Source: JAPPHA01 sp964291635
GTDB lineage: Bacteria; Pseudomonadota; Alphaproteobacteria; Rhodobacterales; Rhodobacteraceae
Reading direction: 5' to 3'
Assembly: GCA_964291635.2 (NCBI GenBank)
Contig: OZ219892.1
Span: 620,001-684,000 of the forward strand
Length of the DNA stretch: 64,000 nucleotides
Positions 19,082-28,221 of this stretch are shown here, one piece after another. Position 1 is the stretch's first letter; each line of letters starts with the position of its first letter. The notes below the pieces were generated by a model that made no database searches, was not told the origin of the DNA, and saw nothing but the letters and a program-made list of their open reading frames with translations. The position numbers and the translations under genes were made by a program.

Positions 19082-19624
19082 ATGTTTGCTTCGTTTACCC
19101 GGCTGGCCCGGTACAATGCATGGGCCAACCGTCGGATGCACAGGACTTGCGCACGCATGACCATCCGCGCGCTGATGCAGGATCGGGATGCCTTCCAGTC
19201 ATCGATCTATCTGACGCTGGAGCACATCCATGCCGCTGATCGCATCTACCGCGACCGCCTCCTGAAACAGCCGCTCAGCCTTGAGTGGCCGATCCAGCAG
19301 ATCTTTCCGGGGATTGATGAGCTTACCGCTGCGCAATTCGAAATCGACGCATGGTATGTGGAATTCACAAAGACCTTGACCCGGGAGCAACTCGACGCAG
19401 ATTGGCCATTCACGAGCTGTGACGATGATCCGGTTCATGTCAACGAAACCCTCGGAACCTGCCTGAGCAATCTCTTTCAGCACCAGGTTCACCATCGTGG
19501 ACAGGTGCACAACATGCTCTCCCAGGTTGGAGTGTATCCGCCGCCCATGGATTACATTCTCTTTGCCATGGAAGACCGTGGAGACGAGATCCCGGACGAC
19601 CTGAAGAGTCGCTGGCGCGAATGA
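19082..19624 (+). CDS. DinB family protein (putative metal-dependent thiol transferase fold)
   Basis: A 180-aa four-helix protein of the DinB/DfsB superfamily. The N-terminal YNAWANRRMH segment, the LEHIHAADRIYRDRLL segment with the first metal-binding His, and the final FQHQVHHRGQVHNML are diagnostic. The His triad of the family (one in HIHAAD, two in HHRGQVH) is intact. It starts 18 bp after dctM and is followed by a 2-hydroxyacid dehydrogenase, so it probably belongs to the same operon. Members often act with low-molecular-weight thiols; the partner here is unknown. Confidence 0.88.
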   Translation: MFASFTRLARYNAWANRRMHRTCARMTIRALMQDRDAFQSSIYLTLEHIHAADRIYRDRLLKQPLSLEWPIQQIFPGIDELTAAQFEIDAWYVEFTKTLTREQLDADWPFTSCDDDPVHVNETLGTCLSNLFQHQVHHRGQVHNMLSQVGVYPPPMDYILFAMEDRGDEIPDDLKSRWRE

Positions 19625-19652
19625 TGGCTCCGGATTTCCGGCAGGCTCGGTA

Positions 19653-20618
19653 ATGACCGGTTCCGGAAAAACGGCCGCCGGAGCCCCGGCCTTTGTCGAC
19701 TGTTACGGCGACCTTGCCAGCCGCCTGACGCCGCAGATGCTCGAAATCAGTCCAGGGGTGAAGGTCTTCCGTTCGAGGCCTAAATCCGAATCCGAACTGA
19801 TTGATCGTCTGCAGGGGCGCCGGCATGCGATTGTCTACATGGGCTATCTTTCGGCATCCGTTCTGCGTGCGTGCCCGGATCTGGAAACCGTTGCCTACCT
19901 GTCGTCGGGGCTCGCGACGCACGCCGATTTGGAGGAGGCCAGACGGTTAGGAATCGAGATTCGCGGTGTCCGGAACTACGGCGACCTGGCGGTTGCAGAA
20001 CACGCCATTGCACTGGCTTTTGCCGCACTCAAGCGAATCGCCGAATCCGATCGTCGGGTCAGGCAAGGCCGGTGGGAACTCGTGCGCACCGAGGAATTCG
20101 CTGGCCGAACCTTTGGCGTGATCGGCCTCGGTGGCATCGGCAAGCAGGTTGCCCGGATCGCTGCCGCGCTTGGCGCAGATGTCATCGGCTGGTCCAGGTC
20201 TGGGACGGACGGCGGCGGTTTTGCAACCTGGGGTTCTCTGGATACGGTACTCGCCCGGGCCGATATACTGTCCCTCCATCTTGCGCTCACGCCAGAAACC
20301 GACGGTTTTCTCGGGGCGAAGGAACTTGCGAAGCTCAAACCCGGGGCCATCCTTGTGAATACCGCCCGTGGTGCGCTGGTCGACGAAACCGCACTGGTTG
20401 ACGCGCTGAAAAGCGGCCGCCTGTCGCATTGTGCGCTTGACGTCTTTCATGGGGAGCCTCCCGACCCGGCAAGTCCGCTCCTCGCGATGGAAAATGTGAC
20501 CCTGACGCCCCATTCTGCCTGGTATACCGGTGACGCTATCGACCGCTTGCTGATTTCCGGATTCAGACTCCTGAAACAGCAGATCGAAAGATCCTCGCAG
20601 GCGGCCAGCCATCGTTGA
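19653..20618 (+). CDS. D-isomer-specific 2-hydroxyacid dehydrogenase
   Basis: A 321-aa NAD(P)-dependent oxidoreductase. The Rossmann motif GVIGLGGIGKQVARIAAALG is near residues 152-171, the catalytic Arg is in VNTARGALVDE, the Glu in FHGEPPDP, and the His in LTPHSAWYT. All three catalytic residues are intact. It is the last gene of the TRAP-DinB group. It would interconvert a 2-keto acid and a D-2-hydroxy acid, which would suit an organic acid taken up by the TRAP transporter. Confidence 0.92.
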   Translation: MTGSGKTAAGAPAFVDCYGDLASRLTPQMLEISPGVKVFRSRPKSESELIDRLQGRRHAIVYMGYLSASVLRACPDLETVAYLSSGLATHADLEEARRLGIEIRGVRNYGDLAVAEHAIALAFAALKRIAESDRRVRQGRWELVRTEEFAGRTFGVIGLGGIGKQVARIAAALGADVIGWSRSGTDGGGFATWGSLDTVLARADILSLHLALTPETDGFLGAKELAKLKPGAILVNTARGALVDETALVDALKSGRLSHCALDVFHGEPPDPASPLLAMENVTLTPHSAWYTGDAIDRLLISGFRLLKQQIERSSQAASHR

Positions 20619-20727
20619 GCGCTCGGTGACATGGTGCCAGGCTGGCGAGATAGACGAGGACCGGATTGCGGTGCGGGCATCCGGCCGGCCGGGGGAAGGG
20701 CAGGGACCGGAGGGCAGGGGATTCCGT

Positions 20728-21103
20728 CATGCCCGGCCTGGCCAGCCAGGGTCCGAAGAATGTCAAGCATTTCCTTGTGGGCGCACTGCCGCGCGGCACC
20801 CGGTAACGGGTCCGGTCAATGGCGTCGCGCCAGGTCAGCCTGCCGCTTCGTTTCGCCTTTCAAAGGGCATCGCGGAACGTCTTCGGCGGGACTCCATGCT
20901 CATGCCCGGGCCTGGCCAGCCAGGGTCCGAAGAATGTCAAGCATTTCGCCTTGTGGGCGCGACCCTAACGGGTCCGAACGCGCGGCACCCGGTCAAACCC
21001 TTCGGGCGGTCAATGGCGTCGCGCCAGGTCAGCCTGCCGCTTCGGGAAAGTTTCGCCTTTCAAAGGGCATCGCGGAACGTCTTCGGCCACCGGGACTCCA
21101 TGC
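20728..21103 (+). repeat. Adjacent direct duplication with indel-type divergence
   Basis: Copy A (20728-20899) and copy B (20901-21103) are directly adjacent. They share long identical blocks (for example GTCCGAAGAATGTCAAGC and CAAAGGGCATCGCGGAACG). Copy B carries extra bases: G, CG, GGAAAG and CCAC at four places. Two internal blocks are replaced by longer ones. There are almost no base substitutions. No protein is recognised in either copy. Confidence 0.85.
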
Positions 21104-21522
21104 GAAGTTTCCGCTCAGGGATTTACCCGTCAACAGCCTCTGAGAGCTCCGGTTGGGCCCGTTGTGGGAGTACTATGTGGGTTAAGGCCCATACTGGTTT
21201 CAAACCAATGCCAAACCGTGTGCCGCTGTTCGAAAAGCTTACAGGGTTATCCAGTTGTGTGAGGTGATGGAGATTTTGCCCGGACCGGCATTCAAGCCGG
21301 ATCCGGCGGTGACATTGTTTGTCATTTGCCTTTGACCGTCAGCACGCCATGTGGTCTGGGGAATTGTTCGCTTGCCGTGGACGGCTGTCATGGCTCTGCC
21401 CGGATCCGCTGATGGGGTTTTCGGTCCTGTCGGGCACAGGCGGTTCCCACCGCGCCGCTCGACGGCGTGTCCTGGTGCTTTCTGCCTACACCGGCCCACC
21501 GTGCACATGACAAGACAAAGAT
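21104..21522. other. Gene-free stretch in the decayed zone
   Basis: About 420 bp with several short open frames but nothing recognisable. It lies between the direct duplication and the transposase relic and appears to be decayed mobile-element DNA. Confidence 0.4.
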
Positions 21523-21720
21523 TTATGCGTCTGCGGGGATAGACGGTTCCGCGTGATTTGCGGTTGGCGCGGTCAGGATCGCGTCGAGGTGCCTCCTGGG
21601 CCCTTGCGGCATAATGGCGATGGCCGCATTGGTCAGGCATCGGTCTTCGTCCGTAGGTGAAGTCTCGAACGTAGTGGACCTGCTGAGTTCTCGATGTGCC
21701 AGTGATTGCGCAACAGGGCC
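21523..21720 (-). pseudogene. C-terminal relic of a DDE transposase (probably ISAs1-like)
   Basis: Read from right to left in three frames it gives ALLRNHWHIEN, then VHYVRDFTYGED, then DRCLTNAAIAIM to a final stop after SIPADA. This is the catalytic-Glu end of an ISAs1-type transposase (H-W-x-I-E-N followed by LHYV-D-T-ED). Two frameshifts separate the pieces, so it is not functional. The family assignment is tentative. Confidence 0.55.
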
Positions 21721-22362
21721 AGCAACTAGGGCTAAACGGAACCGAAAGCATTATGGCTTGTACGACTCGGCGAAGACCTCTTGCCGCTTGAGGCCGTCGC
21801 TGAAAGCGGACCTGCCACATGTCGTCGTCACTTAGCTTCCTTCATCAGAGTTTCGAAATGCTGTCGGCGGGTGGCCTGGATGACGCTTGCCGCCGTCCAG
21901 CATCTCTTGAGACCCGAGTCGCATAGGCTGTTGATGAACGCCTCGTCCTTCGTCCGAGGCCTGCTACTCGAGTAAGCCCGCAAACTCCTGGTGAACCGCG
22001 AACGAGCTCATCATTCACCTCGCGGCCCTGCTCAGAGACGGCGCACCGACGGCCCCATTTCGGGCAGACCGGCGAGTACGCATGACCTTGGCGGTGCTGA
22101 CGAACGTCGGAAGAACAGACGGTATTGCTGGAGGAATTTCGCTCGGTACCAGCTACTTCCGATTGCCACCGAGCGTATTACCTTGTCGAGCGAACTGTGG
22201 TTCGGGTTTCGCACGTTCGAGGTGAAAGGCTCCCGGATCGGTCGGGATCACTTCCGTCATCAGCTTGAAAATCGCAGCGAGCCGCTGATGGGGTTTTTCG
22301 TGCAGTTTTTCTTCTTCCAAGTCTTCGGAACGCCTTGCGGTACCTCAGGCATCGGCGCGATT

Positions 22363-22430
22363 CGAACGTAGTGGACCTGGTTCTCGATGTGCCTTGATTA
22401 GGGCTAAACGGACCGAAAATTATGGCTACG
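22363..22430. repeat. Second copy of the transposase-relic segment
   Basis: Repeats the sequence at 21664-21775, starting TCGAACGTAGTGGACCTG and including TAGGGCTAAACGG and ATTATGGCT. The 21.7-kb copy contains extra blocks here (CTGA, a block of about 20 nt, A, GC, TGT). This shorter copy keeps HIENQVHYVR in a single frame, so it is the less damaged version of the join, although it diverges right after. Confidence 0.75.
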
Positions 22431-22546
22431 TCGAGCTGATCCAAGAAAGATCGGATGCGCGTAGATCGACCACCCGTTAAAGACGAATCGGTGCTTCAAA
22501 TTTCGCTGGCGCGGTATTACCATTGCTCATTCGATCATCCGGGCGA
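22429..22546 (-). repeat. Insertion-bearing duplicate of the yhaV start region
   Basis: Near-copy of 22600-22703. Aligned over about 105 bp it differs only by seven insertions (C, G, TTTCGC, TTA, C, A, C) and by no substitution. The other copy keeps an intact YhaV-like reading frame, so this one is the derived copy and cannot encode the protein. Confidence 0.85.
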
Positions 22547-22696
22547 GCGAGTGCAGCTCAAGTCGGAGGTACCTTGCGCGATTACCTCCTTGATCAGCCC
22601 GTCGAGCTGATCAAGAAAGATCGGATGCGCGTAGATCGACCACCCGTTAAAGACAATCGGTGCTTCAAATGGCGCGGTACCATTGTCATTCGTCAT
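22535..22696 (-). pseudogene. yhaV: Truncated YhaV-type toxin (N-terminus only)
   Basis: The ATG at 22694-22696 begins an open frame whose residues 8-36 match the YhaV toxin start (APIVFNGWSIYAHPIFLDQL). YhaV is an RNase toxin of about 150 aa. Homology stops after about 38 residues at the duplication junction near 22590, and the frame ends at 22535 with unrelated residues. The catalytic C-terminal domain is absent. It overlaps the antitoxin gene by 11 bp, the normal prlF-yhaV arrangement. Confidence 0.72.
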
Positions 22697-22973
22697 CGGG
22701 CGACCTTGAGCCGTCGTCATACAAGCCGCCGTTGAACGCTTGAATGCGTTCGGGATGTGCCTTGATATCGGCGTCAATAAAGTCGAGGAAGGCGCTGAGC
22801 CCAGGATCATCCTCCGTGTTGCGCACCGGCTCGATATAGATTCGACCGCTCGGCTCGGTGCAATATCGAATTTGATCTCCCTTGCCGAGCTTCAGTTGCT
22901 TGCGGACTCCGCTTGGCACCGTCGTTTGATAGCGGTCGGTTAGCTTCGAGAGTTCCTCGGTGAGCGCCGTCAT
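22686..22973 (-). CDS. prlF: PrlF/SohA antitoxin (AbrB-type)
   Basis: A 95-aa protein taken from the ATG at 22971-22973; the frame is open further upstream but homology starts here. The swapped-hairpin AbrB fold is clear: LTDRYQTTVPSGVRKQLKLGKGDQIRY at residues 10-36, then a C-terminal toxin-binding tail beginning DPGLSAFLDFIDADI. It appears complete while its toxin partner is truncated, so it is an orphan antitoxin. It may still bind its own promoter. Confidence 0.85.
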   Translation of the reverse strand: MTALTEELSKLTDRYQTTVPSGVRKQLKLGKGDQIRYCTEPSGRIYIEPVRNTEDDPGLSAFLDFIDADIKAHPERIQAFNGGLYDDGSRSPDDE

Positions 22974-23418
22974 GACAGACTCCTGGACGCGTGGATCATC
23001 TAGTACCATCGGCAGGTAATGCATTTGCATTGTCGTGTCAATACTTGCAGATATCAAACTTGCATCGAAGACTGGCCGGATCCCAAGCTGCAGAAACAGG
23101 GCAGGGGACTATGGCGGTGCTACACAGAAACTTCGTAACTGTTTCCGTGCGGAGATCGTCTGCGTTTCCTCGCATCCAAGTTATGCGAGAATAGCGATGA
23201 CCTGACGCGGTGTGTGGACGGGGTTGCAGAACGGTGCCTGTTCTCCCAGACCGCGGCAATTTGCATGCCGACAAACTGTCCGCCTTGGTCGGGCGCCATC
23301 TTTGGCGAGGATCATGGGGCAGAAATGATGCCCCGACGGGTTCGTTCTTGTTTTCCAGGGTTGACCAGCGCAAAACGGCGTTTATGCGCTGCACTAGAAT
23401 TGCCGAGACGACCCCGGA
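22974..23418. other. Gene-free region before the integrase
   Basis: 445 bp with no convincing gene or recognisable RNA. It contains the likely promoters of both prlF (leftward) and the integrase (rightward). I saw no tRNA gene end that would mark an integration site. Confidence 0.4.
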
Positions 23419-24483
23419 ATGAACTCCAGTATCCCCGAAAATGGCCGAATTTCGCCCACGGGCGGTTCCGGCCTCCTGGTCGCCGCGTCGGCGCCGGCAA
23501 CCGCGGAAATTTCGGAATCCGCCCTTGTTCCCGCCCCGATCGCTCTCCTCGGCGACGATGCGTGCCACGCCTGGGTCGAATTCTTCGCCTCGCACATCCG
23601 TAACCCCAACACCCGCGCCTCATATGCCCGCGCGGCCCACACCCTGTTCCGCTGGCTCGGCGATCGCGGCATTGAGGACGTCCGCGACATCCGGGGAGCC
23701 CACATCTCGGCCTGGATCGAGGACCGGCTCCTCTCCGGCATGGCGAAGGCGACCGTGAAACTGGAACTCGCGGCCGTTCGGCAACTGTTTGCCTGGCTGG
23801 CACTTCAACGGATCATTCCTGATTCCCCGGCCGTGGCGGTTCGCGGTCCGAAACACGTGGTGCGGACCGGCCTGACACCGGTGCTGACAACAACCGAGGC
23901 CCGGCGGTTCATGCGTTGGCTCCCGTCCGGGACGATCACGGAACTTCGTGACCGGGCGTTCATCGCGACCCTGACCTATAGCTTCGCCCGGGTCTCGGCA
24001 GCGGTGGCAATGAACGTGGGGGATGTTTCCGTCCGCGACGGGCGCTGGCACGTACGGCTGCACGAGAAGGCCGGCAAGGTCCTGGACATTCCGTGCCATC
24101 ACCGTCTGGAGGAATACCTCCAGGACTACATGGAAACCGGAGGGCTCATGGAGCGCGAGCTTCGCGCGACGCCGCTGTTTCGTGCGGTGGATCGCCCCAA
24201 GGGCTCCGTCTCTCTGTCGGACCGCAGGTGGAGCCGCCACCGGGCACGGGAAGCGGTCGGGCGTCGGGCCATTCGCGCAGGTGACGAGGGCGTCATCAGC
24301 TCGGGATACATCGGCTGTCACAGTCTTCGGGCGACCGGGATCACGGCATACCTGGAGCATCCCGATGCGCGCGTCGAGGTTGCGCAGTACCTTGCCGGAC
24401 ACGCCCGCACGGAGACGACGCGCCTTTACGACCGCCGCGAGGAGCAGGTTTCGCTTGATGAAGTCGAACGGATCGGCATTTAA
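23419..24483 (+). CDS. Tyrosine-type site-specific integrase
   Basis: A 354-aa recombinase. The N-terminal SAM-like DNA-binding domain (about 45-130) has NPNTRASYARAAHTLFRWL. The catalytic domain has Arg191 (SFARVSA), a Lys near 217-220, His301 and Arg304 (CHSLRATG), His328 (AGHARTETT) and the nucleophile Tyr337 (RLYDRR). The catalytic set looks complete. It resembles the stand-alone integrases found in alphaproteobacterial islands and lies at one side of a region full of broken mobile genes. The nearby Uma2 gene follows after 25 bp. Confidence 0.93.
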   Translation: MNSSIPENGRISPTGGSGLLVAASAPATAEISESALVPAPIALLGDDACHAWVEFFASHIRNPNTRASYARAAHTLFRWLGDRGIEDVRDIRGAHISAWIEDRLLSGMAKATVKLELAAVRQLFAWLALQRIIPDSPAVAVRGPKHVVRTGLTPVLTTTEARRFMRWLPSGTITELRDRAFIATLTYSFARVSAAVAMNVGDVSVRDGRWHVRLHEKAGKVLDIPCHHRLEEYLQDYMETGGLMERELRATPLFRAVDRPKGSVSLSDRRWSRHRAREAVGRRAIRAGDEGVISSGYIGCHSLRATGITAYLEHPDARVEVAQYLAGHARTETTRLYDRREEQVSLDEVERIGI

Positions 24484-24508
24484 TAGGGTAGGGGAAGGAA
24501 CTTCGACC

Positions 24509-25108
24509 ATGACGGCACTGGCCAGACGTACGGAGACCCGCCAGGCGACATACCAGGACGTGCTCGACGCGCCGCCCCACATGGTTGCCGAGGTGATCTC
24601 CGGCACGCTTCACACTCATTCGAGGCCGGCCATGCGCCATGCCTGGGCGAGTTCGCGTCTCGGCGGGCGTCTTGATGGCCCATTCAATCCCGGGGCTGGC
24701 GGTCCGGGCGGCTGGTGGATCATCGATGAGCCCGAACTCCACCTGGGTGAAGACATCGTGGTGCCGGACCTCGCCGGCTGCCGGCGCGAGACGATGCCCG
24801 AATACCCGGACGCGGCGTATTGCACGATTGCGCCGGACTGGGTCTGCGAGGTACTCTCGCCGTCGACGCGGCGGCTGGACGTGAACGAGAAACGGGCTCT
24901 CTATGCCCGCGAGCGCGTAGGCCATCTCTGGCTCGTCGATCCCGACGCACGGACGCTCGAGGCCTTCGAATTACGCGAGGGACAGTGGCTGCTGCTGGCG
25001 ACGCTCGCCGATGACGCGCCGGTCTCGCTTCCTCCCTTCGATGCCATCACATTCCCGCTCGACGCCCTTTGGCCCGAGGTGATCGCTGGTGCGGGAAAGG
25101 CGGAATAA
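24509..25108 (+). CDS. Uma2 family putative endonuclease (DUF820)
   Basis: A 199-aa PD-(D/E)XK-fold protein started at ATG 24509, preceded by GGGGAAGGAA. Family features in order: MTALARRTETRQATYQDVLDAP, VAEVISGTLH, WWIIDEPELHLGEDIVVPDLAGCRRE with the active-site Asp in VVPDLAG, then DWVCEVLSPSTRRLD with the conserved Glu in CEVLSP. A GHLWLVDPDARTLEAFEL stretch closes the fold. Uma2 proteins occur in many copies in some genomes; their role is unresolved and often linked to mobile elements. Confidence 0.88.
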   Translation: MTALARRTETRQATYQDVLDAPPHMVAEVISGTLHTHSRPAMRHAWASSRLGGRLDGPFNPGAGGPGGWWIIDEPELHLGEDIVVPDLAGCRRETMPEYPDAAYCTIAPDWVCEVLSPSTRRLDVNEKRALYARERVGHLWLVDPDARTLEAFELREGQWLLLATLADDAPVSLPPFDAITFPLDALWPEVIAGAGKAE

Positions 25109-25345
25109 CACGATTCTCCGAGTCAACCGCCCCGCGACCGGACATCCGAGGCCCGGCATTCCCGGCATTCCGGGCAGCAGGGCTCAATCTCCTTCCGTCC
25201 ACCATCATCTACGGACACGGATCAATTCGGATGCGCAGTGCAGGAACGCGAACTGGCTGCCCTTGCCATGGCACCGGGATCTGCTCAGACACATCTCACC
25301 GCCTGAGGCGACGATGCAACAACGGCATTGGCGACGGATCATGCG

Positions 25346-25529
25346 ATGAGCGGTAAAAAATAAGAAATTCGCTGGTCTTGACCGTTCGGTTGACGAGTTT
25401 CGGCGCTGGGTGCTGCCCGACTGGAAAAACCCGACGACACGGGCACCGCTTGCCGAAAATTTTGTCCGATGCATCACGTCCACCGACAGTGAGGCGGCAG
25501 ATGACTGGAACCATGTGGATATCGAATAG
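25346..25529 (+). pseudogene. Start of an unrecognised gene, frameshifted at an A-run
   Basis: ATG at 25346 gives MSGKK and a stop. One base off, after the AAAAAA run, the frame continues with KKFAGLDRSVDEFRRWVLPDWKNP and on to DWNHVDIE and a stop at 25529. Beyond that, the same frame has zinc-ribbon-like Cys pairs (KCSACL and CIHCI) with further stops. The composition is that of real coding sequence broken by small indels. No family is recognised. Confidence 0.4.
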
Positions 25530-25706
25530 GCAGACGATACGACAGCAGAGGTCAAGTGCTCGGCCTGTCTCCGGCCAAAGAGAGAAGGTCAACTTTAGAG
25601 TGTGGTGAGAGAATTCTACCGGGACAGTAGTGGTCCAGATCATCCAGATCAGCGGTACAGGAAATCGTGCATACACTGCATAGTCGCGATCAAAGTGGAG
25701 TAGGGA

Positions 25707-25775
25707 ATGGCTAGTGACTACGAGAAAATCAGAACCGACAACATCAGGCGATACGGGACTGATATCGGTCGATAG
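25707..25775 (+). pseudogene. N-terminal stub of a sacsin/Hsp90-type ATPase gene
   Basis: Twenty-two codons reading MASDYEKIRTDNIRRYGTDI plus GR before a stop at 25773. This resembles the start of large sacsin-N-terminal (Hsp90-like) ATPases, which continue with an RYDDRTHFI-type stretch and the NAED ATP-binding motif. Many such proteins are encoded in defence islands. The gene is cut off 7 bp before the 20-bp palindrome at 25782. Identification rests on a short stretch and is tentative. Confidence 0.45.
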
Positions 25776-25781
25776 TGCCGG

Positions 25782-25801
25782 TAATGTCGTGCACGACATT
25801 A
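25782..25801. repeat. 20-bp perfect palindrome, copy 1
   Basis: TAATGTCGTGCACGACATTA is its own reverse complement over all 20 bases. The same 20-mer recurs at 28868. Both copies mark the left limit of homologous integrase-tail segments, while the sequences to the left of each are unrelated. Confidence 0.95.
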
Positions 25802-26017
25802 CAGACATGTCGCGGCAATGGATCTGCTGCGGGAGCGCATGCCGATCACCATCATCGCGCTCTGGCTCGGCCCCAGCCGGTCGAGTCGACGATGAAATAC
25901 CTGCATGCGGATCCGCAGATAAAGGAGGACGCGATGGAACGCACAAGGCCGGTTGATGTGCCTCCCGGGCGATACCAGCCCGAGGAACCGATCATGGCCT
26001 TCCTGGAGAGCCTGTGA
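25802..26017 (+). pseudogene. Tyrosine integrase C-terminal fragment 1
   Basis: One base after the palindrome the frame reads RHVAAMDLLRERMPITIIALWLG. After a 1-nt deletion it continues with VESTMKYLHADPQIKEDAM and ends PGRYQPEEPIMAFLESL. This is the last third of an integrase/XerC-like recombinase: RH of the HxxR box, a GH-equivalent region (degraded to GP), and the nucleophile Tyr in MKYLHAD. The N-terminal two thirds are missing. It pairs with fragment 2 at 28888. Confidence 0.85.
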
Positions 26018-27238
26018 CTATGCCGAAAAACCAGGGGAGGAAGTGAAGGGAATCAACGGGTTGCAGACGATACTCGGCACAGTTGAAAACTCGGCATGTT
26101 GGAACACACCCAGAATGCAGGTCTTCCTCATGCCGGCGAGAAGCTCGTCGACCACGTTGGTGATCCAGGCGGCGCCGTCGGAGACCAGGACCACCTCCTG
26201 TGCATCATAGACGCCGTCCCGACAAAGCTGCCGGTCGAGCTGGCCAGCGAACTCCGATGCCCGGCTGATGCCACCGATCGCGGCGGCGATGTCGATCAGG
26301 GCGCTCACCGCATCGCTGCCCTCGTCCTTCGTCGGCTCGCCGGTCTTCGGGTGCGTGCCCTCGGCGGTGAAGGTGACGATCACCTTCGCCTCTCGTGTCC
26401 GGGCCGAGCCGTCCTCCTGCCTACCCTTCACGCTCTCCGTCTCACTCCGGCGCATCGGGACGCCGGTGCCGTCGGCCTCGATGTAGACCCGATCCGCGCC
26501 GGGCTTCCCCTCCGCGACAACCTCCCGCTCAAACCGTTGAGCCTCCTCGCCGATGCCCCGGGTCCATCGGCGCAGTGTCGTCGCCGGAACCTTCACCCCG
26601 GCCAGGTCGCGCAGCTTGCGGGACGCCTCCTCGTAGCTGTCAGAGACCACGGTGTCGGCCACGATGCTCACCGCGCCCGGCGTCGCCGTCCGCCCCTCCA
26701 GGCCGAGGGCGCGGTCCAGAGGGAAGAAGCCGGAACCGCAGTCCCGGCAGAGGCAATACGTCCGCTCGACCTCCACCGGTCCCAGATGCGAAGCAAAGGA
26801 CTTGCCGAGCTTCCGGTGCCGCTCCATCGGCTTGCCGCACTTCGGGCAGTCGGGCGTCGGAAGCGCCGCGTCGACCCGCTCAAGCAGCGACTTGTACATC
26901 GCCGCACCGCTGGAGTGCGTCACGTCCCGGATCGCGATCTCGATGCCATCAAGGTCCGCGACCTCCTTGCCGCCCAGTTCACGCTCCAGCTTCGGGACCA
27001 GCTTGGCGAAACCCGACAGCGCAGCCGCCTCGAACGCGGCCATCGAGGACGCCGCCTGCCCGGCGGCCGGAATGGTGCGGCTTCGGACCTCGCCACCCTC
27101 AAGCCAGTACTCCGTGTCAACCCCGTCATGCTCGCAGACGATCCTGTATGTCCCCGAAACGTTCTTCCTTGCCAGGCCTTTCAGATATTCCACCGCATCC
27201 GGATCGCGGAATCCCGGTTCATCGTCCTTGCCGCACAT
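26018..27238 (-). pseudogene. ISKra4-family transposase, 3'-truncated
   Basis: An open frame of 406 codons. The central part has a zinc-ribbon (CPKCGKPM, CLCRDCGSGFFPLD), the SYEEASRKLRDLAGVKVPATTLRRW helix-turn-helix, and the start of the DDE domain with VYIEADGTGVPMRR and VLVSDGAAWITNVVDELL. These carry the first and second catalytic Asp. Homology ends near LAGMRKTCIL at about 26105. The last roughly 25 residues read into unrelated DNA next to integrase fragment 1, and the final catalytic Glu region is absent. It was probably cut by the event that placed the fragment beside it. Confidence 0.8.
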
Positions 27239-27819
27239 CAGTCGTTTTTCCTGCTCTCCTCTTCCCGGTCACGCGGCGCCGACCGGTTGATCCGGTCGTT
27301 GTCGGCCGCGCCGGGATCGCAGCAGGAAAGATTCAACCCTCCGCGCGATCCATCAAACGCTCGGAATGGAGAAAGGATTCAGGTCAACCAAAAAATTTGG
27401 CGTACACCCAGTTCGTAAACACTTCGGGATGCTTGAAGTAAGGTCTGGACGAGGCTGTCGACCTGACGGAAAATCTTGGTGAAATCACCGTTACCCGCGG
27501 CCTTGAAGCATACATGTGCAGTCGTGCGTTGTGCGATGAGTGCTTGACCTTGCGCAAGCAGCGACCGCAGCCTGGAGAGCCTTGTATTCTGCCATCATTG
27601 AATTGTGAGGGATGAAATGGATTCATTTTGACGCGAGCGCCATCGGTCCGGAACCGCCAGTTGACGGGTTTCGCGGAAGCTTTGCGGCATTCCAGCCATG
27701 TGGCGACTTCCCTTATCACCGATCACTTTCGCGACAGGGTCGAAGCTGCGCAGGGGAGGGGGCTGCTGAAATGGTCATCGTGCATCAACGCGTGAGTTGT
27801 TCTAAACTGTACATTCCGG
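27239..27819. other. Gene-poor region in the island
   Basis: About 580 bp. A minus-strand frame of 111 codons (27384-27719) ends HPEVFTNWVYAKFFG and has a protein-like composition in part, but I recognise no family. I do not annotate it as a gene. Confidence 0.35.
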
Positions 27820-28221
27820 TTACCGGGCGGGGATGCCTTCCTGCTTAGCGACTGCGGCGAGTTTGCGATCGTGCGTCACGAATGGAATCTGCAAACGCAG
27901 GGCAAGCTCGACATAAAGGGCATCGTAAACAGTGAGATCATGTTCCCTCGCCAGTTGAAGAACCCTGCCGCCATCGGGTGAATTGTCGAAGTTCACCTTC
28001 AGCGCATCAAGTATCGAAACCGCTTCCGACACCATGTTGCCAGTCAGCCGCTTCCGTCTTTCCGAGATCACGAGGATATTGCGCATTTCGGCCCAAAAGA
28101 GCACGGGTGCGTTGAGTTCCGCCGTCTGGAGAATTTCCTGGAAAGCTCCAGCAGTTTCATCGGGGAGCAACCATGATGCGGCTGCCGAGGCATCGATGAC
28201 GATTGCAGGATTGTTGATCAT
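27820..28221 (-). CDS. vapC: PIN-domain toxin (VapC family)
   Basis: A 133-aa PIN nuclease. The acidic quartet is visible: Asp10 in IVIDASAAASW, Glu45 in FWAEMRN, Asp100 in VYDALYVELA and Asp118 in THDRKL. In VapC toxins these bind Mg2+ for RNA cleavage. It overlaps the upstream antitoxin gene by 4 bp, the standard antitoxin-first order. The pair looks intact, unlike most of the island. Confidence 0.93.
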   Translation of the reverse strand: MINNPAIVIDASAAASWLLPDETAGAFQEILQTAELNAPVLFWAEMRNILVISERRKRLTGNMVSEAVSILDALKVNFDNSPDGGRVLQLAREHDLTVYDALYVELALRLQIPFVTHDRKLAAVAKQEGIPAR

